Shown one piece after another: positions 1 through 10,420 of a stretch of 64,000 nt of DNA. The DNA comes from Hexactinellida sp. DTS-2022. Taxonomy: Eukaryota > Porifera > Hexactinellida. Positions within the stretch are counted from its first letter, which is position 1, and each line of letters begins with the position of its first letter. The notes beneath the pieces were generated by a model. It did not search any database and was not told the origin of the DNA. It worked only from the letters and a program-made list of their open reading frames with translations. A program made the position numbers and the translations under genes. The stretch covers positions 1,798,001-1,862,000 of the forward strand of contig JAPNXP010000014.1 in assembly GCA_028753945.1 (NCBI GenBank), read 5' to 3'.

Positions 1-405
1 CCGGAAGTTGGACAGTAGTGATATAAAAGAAGGTGATTGGATTTTATTAGAAAATATCCATGAAAAGAACGTTGTCACCTCTTTTCGTTGGCCCTTGGAC
101 GGTAAAAGCAAGATTGGGAGTGAATGTCCAACTTAGACATAATGAAAGTGGAATCAGTAAAGTTGTGCATCTGAATAAATGCAAGCATGTACCTCAACAA
201 GTTGGGAATTATTCGGATTGGGATACATACCCACTTACAAAGGAAAAACGAGGAACATTCAGATGAAAATGAATTATTGGATGACAATATATCTGAATCA
301 GGTACAGATCAAGAGAAGACAAATGAGATTACCTCGGCAACTCCTACCGATTGTATGTGTATTTCACTAAGCGGGACAAACAGTACAAGGGGCTTGGTTT
401 GAAAG
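1..405 (+). pseudogene. Ty3/Gypsy-type integrase C-terminal tail (fragment)
   Basis: The first bases read KEGDWILLEN in one frame. After a frameshift near position 60 another frame reads KRTLSPLFVGPWTV, and later KVVHLNKCKHV. This order (a short basic strand, SPLF.GPW.V, then a KVVHLN..K block) is the small beta-barrel tail seen at the end of retrotransposon integrases, which binds DNA during integration. A further frameshift near 190 leads into a Glu/Asp/Ser-rich tail ending at about 402. The element enters from the left edge, so reverse transcriptase is outside the window. Broken by at least two frameshifts. I am fairly sure of a retrotransposon pol tail and less sure of Gypsy over BEL. Confidence 0.55.
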
Positions 406-588
406 GAGGAGGTGAAACTGTAATGAAGTAGCCGAACTGCGCTATTCTCTCTTATGTTAGTTAGATAGTTACTTAGCTAGTAAATAGTTGGAGATTCAAG
501 GCAAATTGTAAAACTAAACACTTCTCGTGTTTCCTGTAGTAAGATTATATTAAACTATTTACTATATTTGGTTTTATCATCACAAAAT
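401..588 (+). repeat. possible polypurine tract and 3' LTR of the same retroelement
   Basis: Directly after the integrase tail there is a purine run, GAAAGGAGGAGG (401-412), followed by TG-starting sequence that could run to a CA near 586. That is the expected position of a polypurine tract and 3' LTR. I see no second LTR copy in the window, so the boundaries are guesses. Confidence 0.3.
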
Positions 589-746
589 TCTTACTTGATG
601 CTCGATATAGATCAAATCAACCTTCACGCAGTGACTGGACAAACAATATAATCCACTCCTGGAATTTGAGTGTTATTCCCAAGTATTTAAATTAGGGGCA
701 TGTTGATGACCTATGTTCCTGCCACTGGTGTAAATCCAGTTTCTGT

Positions 747-1645
747 TCATCTTCTGAGATTCCTTGCACATACATACTCGTCATATGGCTTAGACATCAG
801 GATGTGGAGGCTGCATGCTGTCACTTGATGAGCATGTCTCGTGCGTGACACATGTGAAGCTTTAAGGAAGGAGTCAGCGGTGCCTGCTGATGCAATGTTT
901 GCTTGGGCAATTGCACTTTTCCAACCACTTCCTTCTAGCAAATTTCCCAGTGTTCGCAGTGCTGCCATTTCTGTATTCAGTCCTCCAAGCATGATCACAT
1001 ACTTCTCTACACCATGCGTCTCAGGCCATTGCCATTGTATCTTTTAGCGATTGCATACTGCGGTTGGTCGCAAGCAACTACAGGAATTTGACCTGGATTA
1101 AGAACCCTATTTCCTAAGCCCGTAGAAATTTCCAGAACTCTATTGTAAGATATCGACAAACCCAAATTATTGAGTTTGTCAACAAGGCCTCTCTTCCTGG
1201 TTTCTCCGTGTAAAAGAAGGCCTATGTAGATCAGAAGTGGTGACTCGCGTTGCTTTGAATGAAATACTGTTTGTTGCGATTCTTTGCGCCTTCGAATACA
1301 CGTGTTGTTTTTGATGAGCTGTGATATGGTGAGAGTCGCTTGATTCTCGACTTCATGGATTAATTGGGTCTTTATGCATGTACCATGTAAAATCATTCTA
1401 ACTAAAGTTCTCAAAGATTTTGGTATAGAGTTATCTTGACAATTGTGAACATATTTCCCGTCAAATTGACTTTTCTCCATGCTAAATATATCTTGACGAA
1501 TTATATTTCCAGCTTTATAATTTGTCATGGCTTGACAATCATAATTCTCATACTGTTTTTATAAGAAAGAAGCAACGTATTCAGTGTTAACTAGTACAAC
1601 TTCCCGACCATCTTTGTATCATTGCAAGTTGGGATATTGCTGGGG
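747..1645 (-). pseudogene. frameshifted ORF of a dispersed metazoan repeat family (function unknown)
   Basis: A 173-codon minus-strand frame (1528 to 1007) reads TRKRGLVDKLNNLGLSISYN and then PGQIPVVACDQPQYAIAK. The same reading continues, after a one-base shift near 1040, as IQWQWPETHG and then VIMLGGLNTEMAALRTLGN, GTADSFLKASHV and TRHAHQV down to 747. Upstream of the first ATG the frame carries stops but still reads as coding (VVLVNTEYVASFL) to about 1645. These blocks belong to a family of long, multicopy, uncharacterised ORFs that I associate with cnidarian, sponge and mollusc genomes and that behaves like mobile-element cargo. Relative to what I recall of the family, a segment between the LEISTGLGN and PGQIPVV blocks looks deleted. 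No enzymatic motif is evident. Confidence 0.5.
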
Positions 1646-2350
1646 TATGCGGTTTTTGTTCTTCCAAAAAAATTATGATATGTGCCATAGCTGAAGTTGA
1701 TCAGAACCTATAATACTACAATTGTGCAAAATTTGGTACTTTTATCTCGAAAATGCACAATTCGACCATTTCCTGCACCATATTGCTGGACTATTGGTAA
1801 TTCAAAACCTATATGTGTTTTCTTATACATTATTTGATAGATTTTAACTAGTTTTCAAACCAAACTAACAAATTTAAAAAAAAATAAAATAACTCGCAGC
1901 AATGTGGAAAATATTCCAACCACCCGTTGTAATAATGCAAACAATTGCGAGGTGATAGTTTGCGTTTTTATATTGTCTATTTATCTAGGCATCGATTTAA
2001 ATTATTTCTACGCCGACAAAAGGTACCCAAATATATTTTTGAGCTTAAGTCAAAAGTTGGTCACAATATCGGACGGTTTTCCAAATTTTTCCAATTTTGA
2101 ACATTCGTCTTAATTGACTATTTTCTGTGTCATACATAAGGGCGTTGCCTCAGTTAAAGATTGGTATTATGGGTTCTGAGTCATCATAGGCAGGGCCATT
2201 TGGGACAATTTTGATTAGGTTTAATAGAAAATACTGATTCTGTGTAAATTATTGGTATAGCCATGGCTCTACCAAACCAAACAAAGCCTACGCACATAAT
2301 GCATGATCTATTTACACATTAGCATAAATTATAGAGTGATCAATATTTGA
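1646..2350. other. AT-rich non-coding stretch
   Basis: No ORF with recognisable similarity, no tandem repeat and no clear terminal inverted repeats. The short plus-strand frame at 1904-2113 has no recognisable motif and is probably chance. Confidence 0.4.
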
Positions 2351-2606
2351 TTAATATTGACTTTAAAGTATAATGATCTACCCCCTCTCAAGGGCGTAGT
2401 TATGAGAAAGTCTCTGCGCGGTCAAATGTACAATCAGCGACCGACCTAAGGGGTGGGGAGTATACCCCCAGGATATCTTTGCAGAGTTAATGTTAACTAC
2501 TAATCTACCTGCAGGAAGCATAATTTGCTAACAAAAACAAAATACAATTGATTTAGAATGTGTACTCTAGCAACATTAGAGAATTGAAGGTATTGACAGT
2601 GTTGAA

Positions 2607-2980
2607 CAGGGTTGTTTGATTTAAATCAATGATTTTTATTAATAAAAATCATGATTTAAATCAAAAATCTGATTTTAATCAAAGAAGTCTGATTTAAATC
2701 AAAAAGTCGGACTTTTTTTATTTAAATCAAGACTTTTTTGATTTAAATCAGATTTTTTATGTCTATTGTTTTTTGCGAAAAGAAAAGAAATACATTGATA
2801 ATGAGTCAAATTACATTGATAATGAGTCACTAACAATGTAATTAATCTATTAGCCAAAGAATATACGCCAGTGTGATATAGATTGCAAAAAAAAAACAAT
2901 TAAAATCAAAATTCTGATTTAAATCAAAAAATCTGATTTAAATCAAAAAAATCGGATTTTTTTGATTTTTATCAGCCCTG
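2607..2980. mobile_element. nested MITE built from ATTTAAATCAAAAA repeats (hAT-like)
   Basis: Begins CAGGGTTG and ends CAGCCCTG. Comparison with the uninterrupted copy at about 23970 shows that exactly this block is extra. It is flanked by CAGTGTTGAA (2597-2606) and CACTGTTGAA (2981-2990), a 9/10 match that suggests a target duplication, longer than the usual 8 bp of hAT. The interior is almost entirely variants of GATTTAAATCAAAAATCT, which resembles the subterminal sequence. Confidence 0.6.
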
Positions 2981-3046
2981 CACTGTTGAATAATATCAAC
3001 TATAACTGCCTACAATTCAAATGGCTGAATTAGGGGAGAAACAAGT

Positions 3047-3065
3047 GCCCCCCCCCCCCCCCCCC
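3047..3065. repeat. poly-C tract
   Basis: Uninterrupted C run within the truncated hAT MITE. The homologous copy near 23910 has only a short G run, so the tract expanded in this copy. Confidence 0.9.
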
Positions 3066-3163
3066 TTTCCCCTGACTCCTCCTCTCTCCGCCTATAGCTC
3101 CGCGTAACTAGAAGGAGCTCGCGTACCACCACTGTTATGCGTACCACAATTTGAAAACCACTG

Positions 3164-3553
3164 GTTTAGAGTATTTAGGCTATTCTCATTACATACCTCC
3201 ATTCTTTCTATGTAAATCCAATTATTTTTGGTTTATCTAATACTAGGTGTCTCTGTAACTTGCTTCTATTAGCTATAAAAAATGACTTCTACCATCAATC
3301 ATAGATAGTCACGCCCTCCCCAGATTTTAATATAGTTTGTCATAACATTCCCGCAACGTGTGTTCCTCCATTTGATTACTCTGAATTTTTGGATTATATT
3401 TATACAGTAGACCACCATTAGTATGAGCACGAATAAGGCGATATATCTGTTAAGGAAATGAAGGTTTAACTTCCCTAACAAATGCAAATAATGCAAGTGT
3501 CGCTGGTTAGTAGACATAGGATTTTCTCAAAAATACAAAAAACTTGAACGATC
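3164..3553. other. unassigned AT-rich spacer
   Basis: No gene, repeat or terminal structure recognised. The minus frame at 3299-3517 shows no known motif. Confidence 0.4.
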
Positions 3554-3936
3554 CTGTGTTCCCCCTAAGCCAAGTTATGGGTCTCATTCGATCGGCCTCG
3601 TGCCAGCTTCATCGACTTATAAATTTCAAAAAGGACAATAAACGGCTGGAGAATACGACACTATTTCAAAACATGAATAAAATATATGACGCTCTCACGG
3701 TAAAAACTTTAAAAGGCGTGCTTTTAATATGCTTACATACTACACTCAAACTTTAAATTAAATAGGAACCAATCCCCCATCCCGGTAAATTGTCTTGCTT
3801 TCGATTTTGAGGGGTGAAACATACATTTTGGAAGTCATTATGAGCGACTGCAGAGTCTATTTGACCGGACGCTGGGTGATTAAATTGGCGTTTTGACCTG
3901 CCAGCCGGCCGGTCAAAAGGCTTAGGGGGAACACTG
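3554..3936. mobile_element. hAT MITE (CAGTGTTCCCCCTAAGCC family)
   Basis: Left end CTGTGTTCCCCCTAAGCC and right end GGCTTAGGGGGAACACTG are inverted repeats, with one change at base 2. The element is flanked by a perfect 8-bp duplication GAACGATC (3546-3553 and 3937-3944). An 8-bp TSD with CAG-type termini is the hAT signature. Non-coding interior of about 350 bp. Confidence 0.85.
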
Positions 3937-4007
3937 GAACGATCCCCATAGGCGCCGAACCCGGGGGGGCAGGGGGATGGACGGTTCTGGCCAAAGGACC
4001 TGACGAG

Positions 4008-4310
4008 CAGGGTGACCAAATGTCCTATTTTTAGAAGGACAGTCCAGGCTAACTGCTTTTTTACACTGTGTCCTTTTGTACCTTTAAAAAAATTGTTTAC
4101 AGTCTGTTCTTTCTTTTAATCCATTCCTCTACCTGTCTAAATAACTTCGTTGTTCAACCATACTCAGAATTATTAAAGTATACTAGCCCATGTCCTTGTA
4201 CAAAAGCCTTTATTCTCAAATGTTCTTCTAATCTAATACTGGGTTTCTCAACCTATGATCTCTTTAATTTTAAACGTGTCCTTCTTTTAAGTAGTTATCT
4301 GGTTACCCTG
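4008..4310. mobile_element. hAT MITE (CAGGGTGACCAAATGTCC family)
   Basis: Starts CAGGGTGACCAAATGTCC and ends in ...GGTTACCCTG; subterminal GTCCTT/AAGGAC blocks are also inverted. Flanks CTGACGAG and CTGGAGGG match at 6 of 8 positions, consistent with a decayed hAT target duplication. The 98-codon frame running across it is not a gene. Confidence 0.65.
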
Positions 4311-4519
4311 CTGGAGGGACACCTAACTTTGACAATTAACCGAAAACTCTTTGGAAAATTTTAATGAATTTAAATAGACAAATTTGCAAATTACCCATTT
4401 TGTGAACTTATTTAGTTCAAAACTAGCGTATGCTGATTTGTTAATATGTATATCATTTATTTTTTTATGAATTTTTCAGCGTTTATATCTCACAATATTT
4501 AGCATTTATAGCTGTATCC

Positions 4520-5276
4520 GTGACCTACGTTATATAAGGCCTATGCACCAACTTTTTGAAACTGGACCATAGATTAAAGGAAGGCTATTGATAAATAGGT
4601 TATTTATCGTTATCTAAATAACTAGTATTGATAGACCTCATAAATGTTCTATAACTATATAGGAAAATGGTATCAAGGTATACATAGCACCCTTCAAAAT
4701 TGAGCTATGTCATCATTTGATTACGTAATCGCTATTTTTGGTGGGTATTATCGTGTTTTTATAGCCTGCTTTTAACATAGTAAGACGCGTTATAAATGTT
4801 CAAAATTGGAACATGATGATGCCCATAACTGGTTGAATGAGAAATATCGAAATTATAAATGGAATGTTGACAAATTCCTCGGTTGCCAGGGAAATTTATT
4901 TTTCCTAAAATGAGCCATAACTCAAAAACTATCGATTTTATGTAAACTATGCTAGTACTAATCTATCCGCAATTGGTAACTTCCTATTCATTGATAATAT
5001 ATTATCTAGGCCTAACTTCAATATTCTTTGAGATAATGAGATTATTACCATATAAAGAATTAAGTGCTAATTATCTTATTATCTCAAAACATAGCTCAAT
5101 TCTGAAGGGTGCTATGTATACCTTGATACCATTTTCCTATTTACTTATAGAACATTTATGAGGTCTATCACTAGTTATTTAGATAACGATAAATAACCTA
5201 TTTATCAATAGCCTTCCTTTAATCCATGGTCCAGTTTCAAAAAGTCGGTGCATAGGCCTTATATAACGTAGGTCAG
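4520..5276. mobile_element. Mutator-type fold-back MITE with ~190-bp TIRs
   Basis: The two ends (4520 to ~4711 and ~5088 to 5276) are long inverted repeats beginning G/CTGACCTACGTTATATAAGG. They are flanked by a perfect 9-bp duplication GCTGTATCC at 4511-4519 and 5277-5285. A 9-bp TSD with long TIRs is characteristic of Mutator/MULE elements. The central ~375 bp is non-coding, so it would need a transposase in trans. Confidence 0.85.
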
Positions 5277-5285
5277 GCTGTATCC

Positions 5286-6126
5286 TATGAATGATCAATA
5301 CCCTCAGAAAATCAATGATGTTCCCGGTTATTCTTTGAAGAAAAATACAGTACATAATTTTAGTCTTAGCATCGATTATACATTGTTGTTGTTATAACTT
5401 GTTAAAACTTCTATAAAGTTTTATTAAAGGTTTCGAGCCCCCCTTCAGTTTTGGACTATTTAAAAGTTCGCGCCCCTGACGATCCCTAGTGTTTTTTGTA
5501 TTACCGAGAAATGAGTGCCCGGCAGGACTGAATAAACTAAATTTTGAGTTGCACAATCAACTCATCTTTTTGGAGAATTTTTCGAAACATGTCTGATAAA
5601 TTCCAGCATAGCTATGAAGGATCTTCCAAATATAGTCATGTGATATGTCAAATTAATGGAAATTTAACTCCGATCCCGAATTCAACAATAAATGACTATA
5701 TGACCTAATTTAACAAGTTTTCATGTGGACATGTCCGGCGAACACTATCGGACTTGTTAATTTGACGGGCTGTCATGGCAGATATATGCACTCTTTCAAT
5801 TACCTCTACATCCAAAATGTTCGCACTAGATTTAACTGATCTAAGTACATGTATACAAATTTAGGTGCTTTTATCAAAAAATGAACAATTGCATGGTTAT
5901 CAACTAAATTTATGTAAATTGCAGTTCTGCCCACAGCATTTTCTTTTGGAAGCACTATAATTAAATATATGTTCCTCCAAAATCAAATGTTGTCGACTCG
6001 TCGGCACATCTGTAATTTTAGATTATTTGTCTTGTTATCCTCATCTCTAGGTCACAGTGGCTTAAAACTTGTTTATAGAAAATGGCATCGGTGTTGCAGT
6101 AGATACTCAAAAGTGAAATATTACAG
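5286..6126. other. unassigned region
   Basis: No recognisable coding sequence or repeat structure. The short plus frame at 5969-6175 lacks known motifs and runs into the hairpin that follows. Confidence 0.35.
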
Positions 6127-6225
6127 ACATATCTATATACACACATACACACAGCCTTGTGTTTTAATAGTATAGCTATACTATTAAAATACAAGGATGT
6201 GTGTAGTATGTGTATATATATTTGT
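6127..6225. repeat. ~49-bp-arm perfect-centre palindrome
   Basis: Arms pair around TATAG|CTATA at 6175/6176: TTTTAATAGTATAG meets CTATACTATTAAAA, and outward CACACA/TGTGTG blocks pair with few mismatches. No loop. It could be a small fold-back MITE, but I could not identify a target duplication. Confidence 0.7.
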
Positions 6226-6392
6226 TTGTATGTTCCGAGTTGATTGAAGAAAGTGGATGGTTTCCAAATTATATTTTTGGCATATGGAATTAACTTTTGG
6301 AACCCGCCAACAAGTTGAGGTTTCCACTCCGAAAATCTCACATCTCGACAAGTTCTGATCGCACATAATTCGCGCCCTCTAAGAGATAAAAA

Positions 6393-6895
6393 TCTAGAAA
6401 TTTTATTAGAACATGGACATTAATCAATTGTGTCGCTACACTGTGTGCAACAATTTGCATGATTGCAAGGCATGAATAGCCTTGTGGTGCTCCTTGTTTG
6501 TAGACAAACTACGCATTTATTTGTATCAATAGTGCCGAAAGTTTCAGGCTCCTCATGTATATCAGAATCATCTGAAATATTTCTGTCTTCTAATGAAGTA
6601 GCATTGCCTATATAGCAACTAATACTTTCGATAAATTGTATGGGAGAGTAACTCCCACTTAACAGTTTTTCTTTGCAAAGCTTTCGACGTTCCTTATTAA
6701 TTACGTTCTTCTTTTTGCTTGGTCTCGTTATCTCTCTTCCTTGCTGTATCCGAGCCATTTCACAATCATAGTCAGCAATTATTTCGTTAATAACAGTCAA
6801 GAAATTCCAAATTTTTGGATGGCTTGATTTTATGATGCACATTTATTTTGCATGGTAGCTTTCTGCTCCATTGTTTGTTACATTGTCAAGGTTAA
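6393..6895 (-). pseudogene. MULE transposase C-terminus with IAP-type RING finger
   Basis: Reading the minus strand from about 6895: TNNGAESYHAK, a stop, then HPKIWNFL. TNNGAESYH is the third catalytic motif (Glu) of MULE transposases, which cut and paste DNA. About 100 residues later comes a RING-type zinc site: CVVC, a 12-residue gap, CNH, three residues, C, two residues, C, then a stop (at 6420) and CPC. The spacing C-x2-C-x12-C-x-H-x3-C-x2-C resembles the RINGs of IAP proteins (ubiquitin E3 ligases). The order is parallel to the MULE at 60415-61990, including the HP-I/V-W-F block and a PI-F/Y-I block. Only the C-terminal part remains; two in-frame stops. It abuts the hairpin array. Confidence 0.65.
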
Positions 6896-6960
6896 AGATT
6901 GATAGTTCTTAGGGACCAATTTTAATCAGCCACTGCTTCTTAAAATAATTCAAAAAAAAA

Positions 6961-7078
6961 AATCCAAAATTGCAGCTGTGCTGACGCATGTTCCTTTGGT
7001 GGCACTATATTTTGTTGGTTGTTTATTGATAGTGCCTCCAAAGGAACATGCTGTCGGCGCAGGCTGCAATTTTGGATT
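6961..7078. repeat. array hairpin 1
   Basis: About 50-nt arms around a ~20-nt loop (TTTTGTTGGTTGTTTATTG). The left arm has the short form GCAGCTGTGCTGAC; the right arm keeps the longer form, so the stem has a bulge. Confidence 0.85.
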
Positions 7079-8576
7079 TTTTTTCGCCAAGTCATCAACG
7101 CCTCAAGGAGTCAAGAACCATTTGTTAATCGGTCCAAGTCACATCGAACGGTAGATAAATTTGAAGTTTATTTCTATCATAAACCATCTTGAGTTTAATG
7201 CCATTAATCTATTATGTATTGATAATAAATTAGATTATTTGTTATTTATTTTAGCAATGTTATCCACGGTTGAGTTGAATTAAGTCAACAAATTTCTTAT
7301 TTAATTTAATTTGTTTTAATTCATTAAATAGTAATACAACTATTAAATAGAAGCCAGCTGCAATTTCTAAGTTTAATCAATATAATTATCGCAAGTTGAA
7401 ACTATAGAGTAGGATTTAGCAAGTTAAATCAATATAGGGGAATTCCATGTCAAGTCGACCAGTCATTTCACCACTATCAATCGATTTGTCTGTAAATTGC
7501 TGTGTAACAAGCTACAAGCAAGTCTATACTTTCCTCAAAATTTTAGACTAATCGGTTGAGTGGTTTTTGATTTATGACGTCACAAATTTTGACTTTTTTG
7601 TTGATTATCCAAACATTTTTCAAAATGTTGGAGCACCATCTCACTTCAAACTCGTATTACTTTTGATATAATTATCCAATTCTTTTAAAAATTGCTATAC
7701 TTATGTTTTTATATATGGAGAATTCAAATCAGATGGATATATTAAGTTATCAGTTGTTTTTATTAGTGAAAATTTGAACTGAAACCAATACCGGAAGTAG
7801 AACCGGAACCATGACGTAGCAAAAATGTATATTTTCGGATCTCTTTTATTTTTTGGTAATTTATTCTATGTAGTCTTAAGTCATTGTGTAGAAAATTTCA
7901 TTATGGTTTCCATATCTTCCCATTGAGTTATTCACATTTTTGTCCTCTAAACGCTATTTATGTGATACTACAACTTATTAATGTTCTTTATAAAAATCGA
8001 ATACTGGCTAGAACCTTACTCTATTTCTATCATATTGATAAATATTTCATATTTAAATAATTATTATCACCAGTGTATTATACAGCCATTTGTAAATACG
8101 CTCCTAATCCTGGTCTGATGCAATTTCATACGCCTAAATCACAAATTATTGTTACCGTATAGGAGAGGATTCCAAATTTTCGCGCTCCTAAATTCCAATT
8201 TTCCAAAAATCATACTCCAAAAGGAGCGTCTCGCGCTCCTGGATAATTCCTTGATTATCACTCATTCCAACACCATTATACAATTGATATACGTATGTAT
8301 CAGAAATTTGTGGTTTGTGGTATGTTTGATCTCCGATACACTACCATGTAAATTAAGTGCATTAAATGCATTGGTATTGTTGCAATGTATAATTGGAATG
8401 CAATTGATTGAACAAATTAACTGTGAACTTACTTACGTTAACTAATGGCCGTTATCACACTGTTATTTCGGCCTAATTAATACCAATGTATTTGTTATTT
8501 ACATTATTATTCAAATAATTAAGATTGCTTATAATTCATGATTTGATAATTGTCTTTGATGTAATATTCATATATA

Positions 8577-8863
8577 CAGTACCTCCTGCTAATCCTAACA
8601 TAGGTGTTCCGATTCAACTAAAATCTCTTCCGATTAGTGAATTCGTTCTGGGTAGGGATGTAATACATTTCTATAGGCATCTATAAAATGAGACCCCAAT
8701 AATCCGACCCACTATTTTTAATCCATACAAATCATATAGTACACTACCTGATACTTATTTTTGTATAATTTCAATGTATTATATATACAAATATTTATGA
8801 TTTACCCGCTTTTATATGAAAAATATTTTGGTATCTCCTGTTCGGACTAGCGAGGGTATACTG
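8577..8863. mobile_element. pogo/Tigger-type MITE
   Basis: Starts (TA)CAGTACCTCCTGCTAATCC and ends in GGACTAGCGAGGGTATACTG, inverted repeats of a family seen again at 38732-38994 in the opposite orientation. CAGT termini next to TA fit Tigger/pogo. It lies in the spacer between the arms of the 3.8-kb element. Confidence 0.6.
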
Positions 8864-9848
8864 CATTTCCAAATGGATTCCGTACGTTTATATATTTACA
8901 ATTTAATCTCTTGCTACATTTGAAAATCAGTAATTAGCTTCATGTCCATCGATGAGATTTTGAACTTCCTTGCACGTTTTGAAGAAGTTTTTGGAGTGGA
9001 TATATAGCCTATTACATCATTTTAGGGAGATAACAAACGTCTTATTTTGAGTGCCAATAGAAACTATTTTCAGGACGCCCTGGTCCTTTTGGATGCATAA
9101 AGCTGACTTCTATATCACCTTCTTCCTCACAGACTTCTTTAATCACACAAATATACCAATCTTTGTCATACATACATACGACAAAATTACCTATAGTTTA
9201 TTAAGTATGGCAGCTGTGTAGAATATTTAGAGTTTGTCACACGATTTCATTTAAATTCAAATGTCATTGTGTAATCTAATTGGTCACTAATTCGCTTTCC
9301 TCCTATAGATTTTGCACTTATTGGAGTGTATTTATGGTAAGTACGTGTCACTGGTATAGTTTTGATGTTATCATATCTAAAACATAATTAAGTGTACTAC
9401 AAAATAATCTAAGAGCTCTACGTATATTAAACATTTGAATAAGTTATATATATTATCTTCTTTTGTCGCTGTAAACTTGCTCGGGCGGTAGCTCTTTTTA
9501 CTGTACCTCCAATGTCATCACAAGTTAATTTTCAGTGGGAGGGAACAAAAAAAATTGTTTTCAAAATTCAGATTCGAAGTGATGCAAATAAATAGAATCA
9601 ATAGATAATAATCAAGTTTCACAACTTTTATGCTGTAATATTAACTTCACAGCTCAATAGTTTAATAAATTGCATTCTTATTAAACATAGCAACAATACT
9701 AATGCATTATAATTTACATGGTAGTGTATCGGAGATCAAACATACCACAAACCACAAATTTCTGATACATACGTATATCAATTGTATAATGGTGTTGGAA
9801 TGAGTGATAATCAAGGAATTATCCAGGAGCGCGAGACGCTCCTTTTGG

Positions 9849-10420
9849 CAGAGTTGTGGATTTGATTTGATTTGGATTTGATTTGGATTTGATTTGGATG
9901 GATTTGGATGGATTTGATGCATTTTAAAAGTAAAATGATTTGATTTGATTTGGATTTGATTGACTATTATTTGATTTGATTTGGATTTGATTTAATATTT
10001 GAGTCAAATCCTTTTTAAAATTTAATTTACGTACTATACAATATGTACTACATATGATATTGATGATATTGCACTAACAGTAGACTCTTAAATCCGAATT
10101 TTGGGTAATTCGAACAGATTTTGTTGGCTGGCATTCGTATTAATGTGAATAAATATCTGTATAATACAGTGTCAGTAGTATATATTATATTATATTATAT
10201 CTAACTAAGTACGCATCTCAATTAATTATCTCTGTAGTATTTGGATTTGATTTAGATGGATTTGATTTGGATTTGATTTGGATGGATTTCATTTGTATTT
10301 GATTTGATTTGGATGGATTTGATATGGATTGAATTAGATTTGGATTTGATTTGGATGGATTTGAATTGGATTTGATTTGATTTGGATTTGAATGAAATAT
10401 CAATCAAATCCACAACTCTG
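9849..10420. mobile_element. hAT MITE filled with GGATTTGATTT repeats
   Basis: Termini CAGAGTTGTGGATTTG / CAAATCCACAACTCTG with a perfect 8-bp duplication CCTTTTGG (9841-9848, 10421-10428). The left arm of the host element supplies the empty site (CTCCAAAAGGAGC near 8215), which proves the insertion. Both flanks of the interior are tandem GGATTTGATTT units continuous with the TIR; the middle (about 10010-10240) is unrelated AT-rich DNA. Confidence 0.9.

Larger units (their letters stand above)
2352..3163 (-). mobile_element. hAT-type MITE, truncated copy, interrupted by a second element
   Basis: From about 2352 the sequence is the reverse complement of part of the complete element at 23802-24386, including the shared block GATCTACCCCCTCTCAAGGG. 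It ends at 3163 in ...AAAACCACTG, the complement of a CAGTGGTT-type hAT terminus. The end that should lie left of 2352 is missing. Continuity is broken at 2607-2980 by a nested element. A run of about 19 C lies at 3047-3065. Non-autonomous; no coding potential. Confidence 0.6.

Noticed and set aside
1..590. Endogenous retrovirus with envelope
   Set aside because: Only an integrase tail and a possible LTR are visible; no envelope-like sequence.
3753..4019. 88-codon minus frame rich in Pro/Arg
   Set aside because: It straddles the end of a hAT MITE and a GC-rich flank; no family resemblance.
8149..9922. Matching frames ending in CLISDTLPCKL in both arms of the 3.8-kb element
   Set aside because: The frame exists because the arms are inverted copies. 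The right-arm version is broken by the hAT insertion, and no known motif is present.
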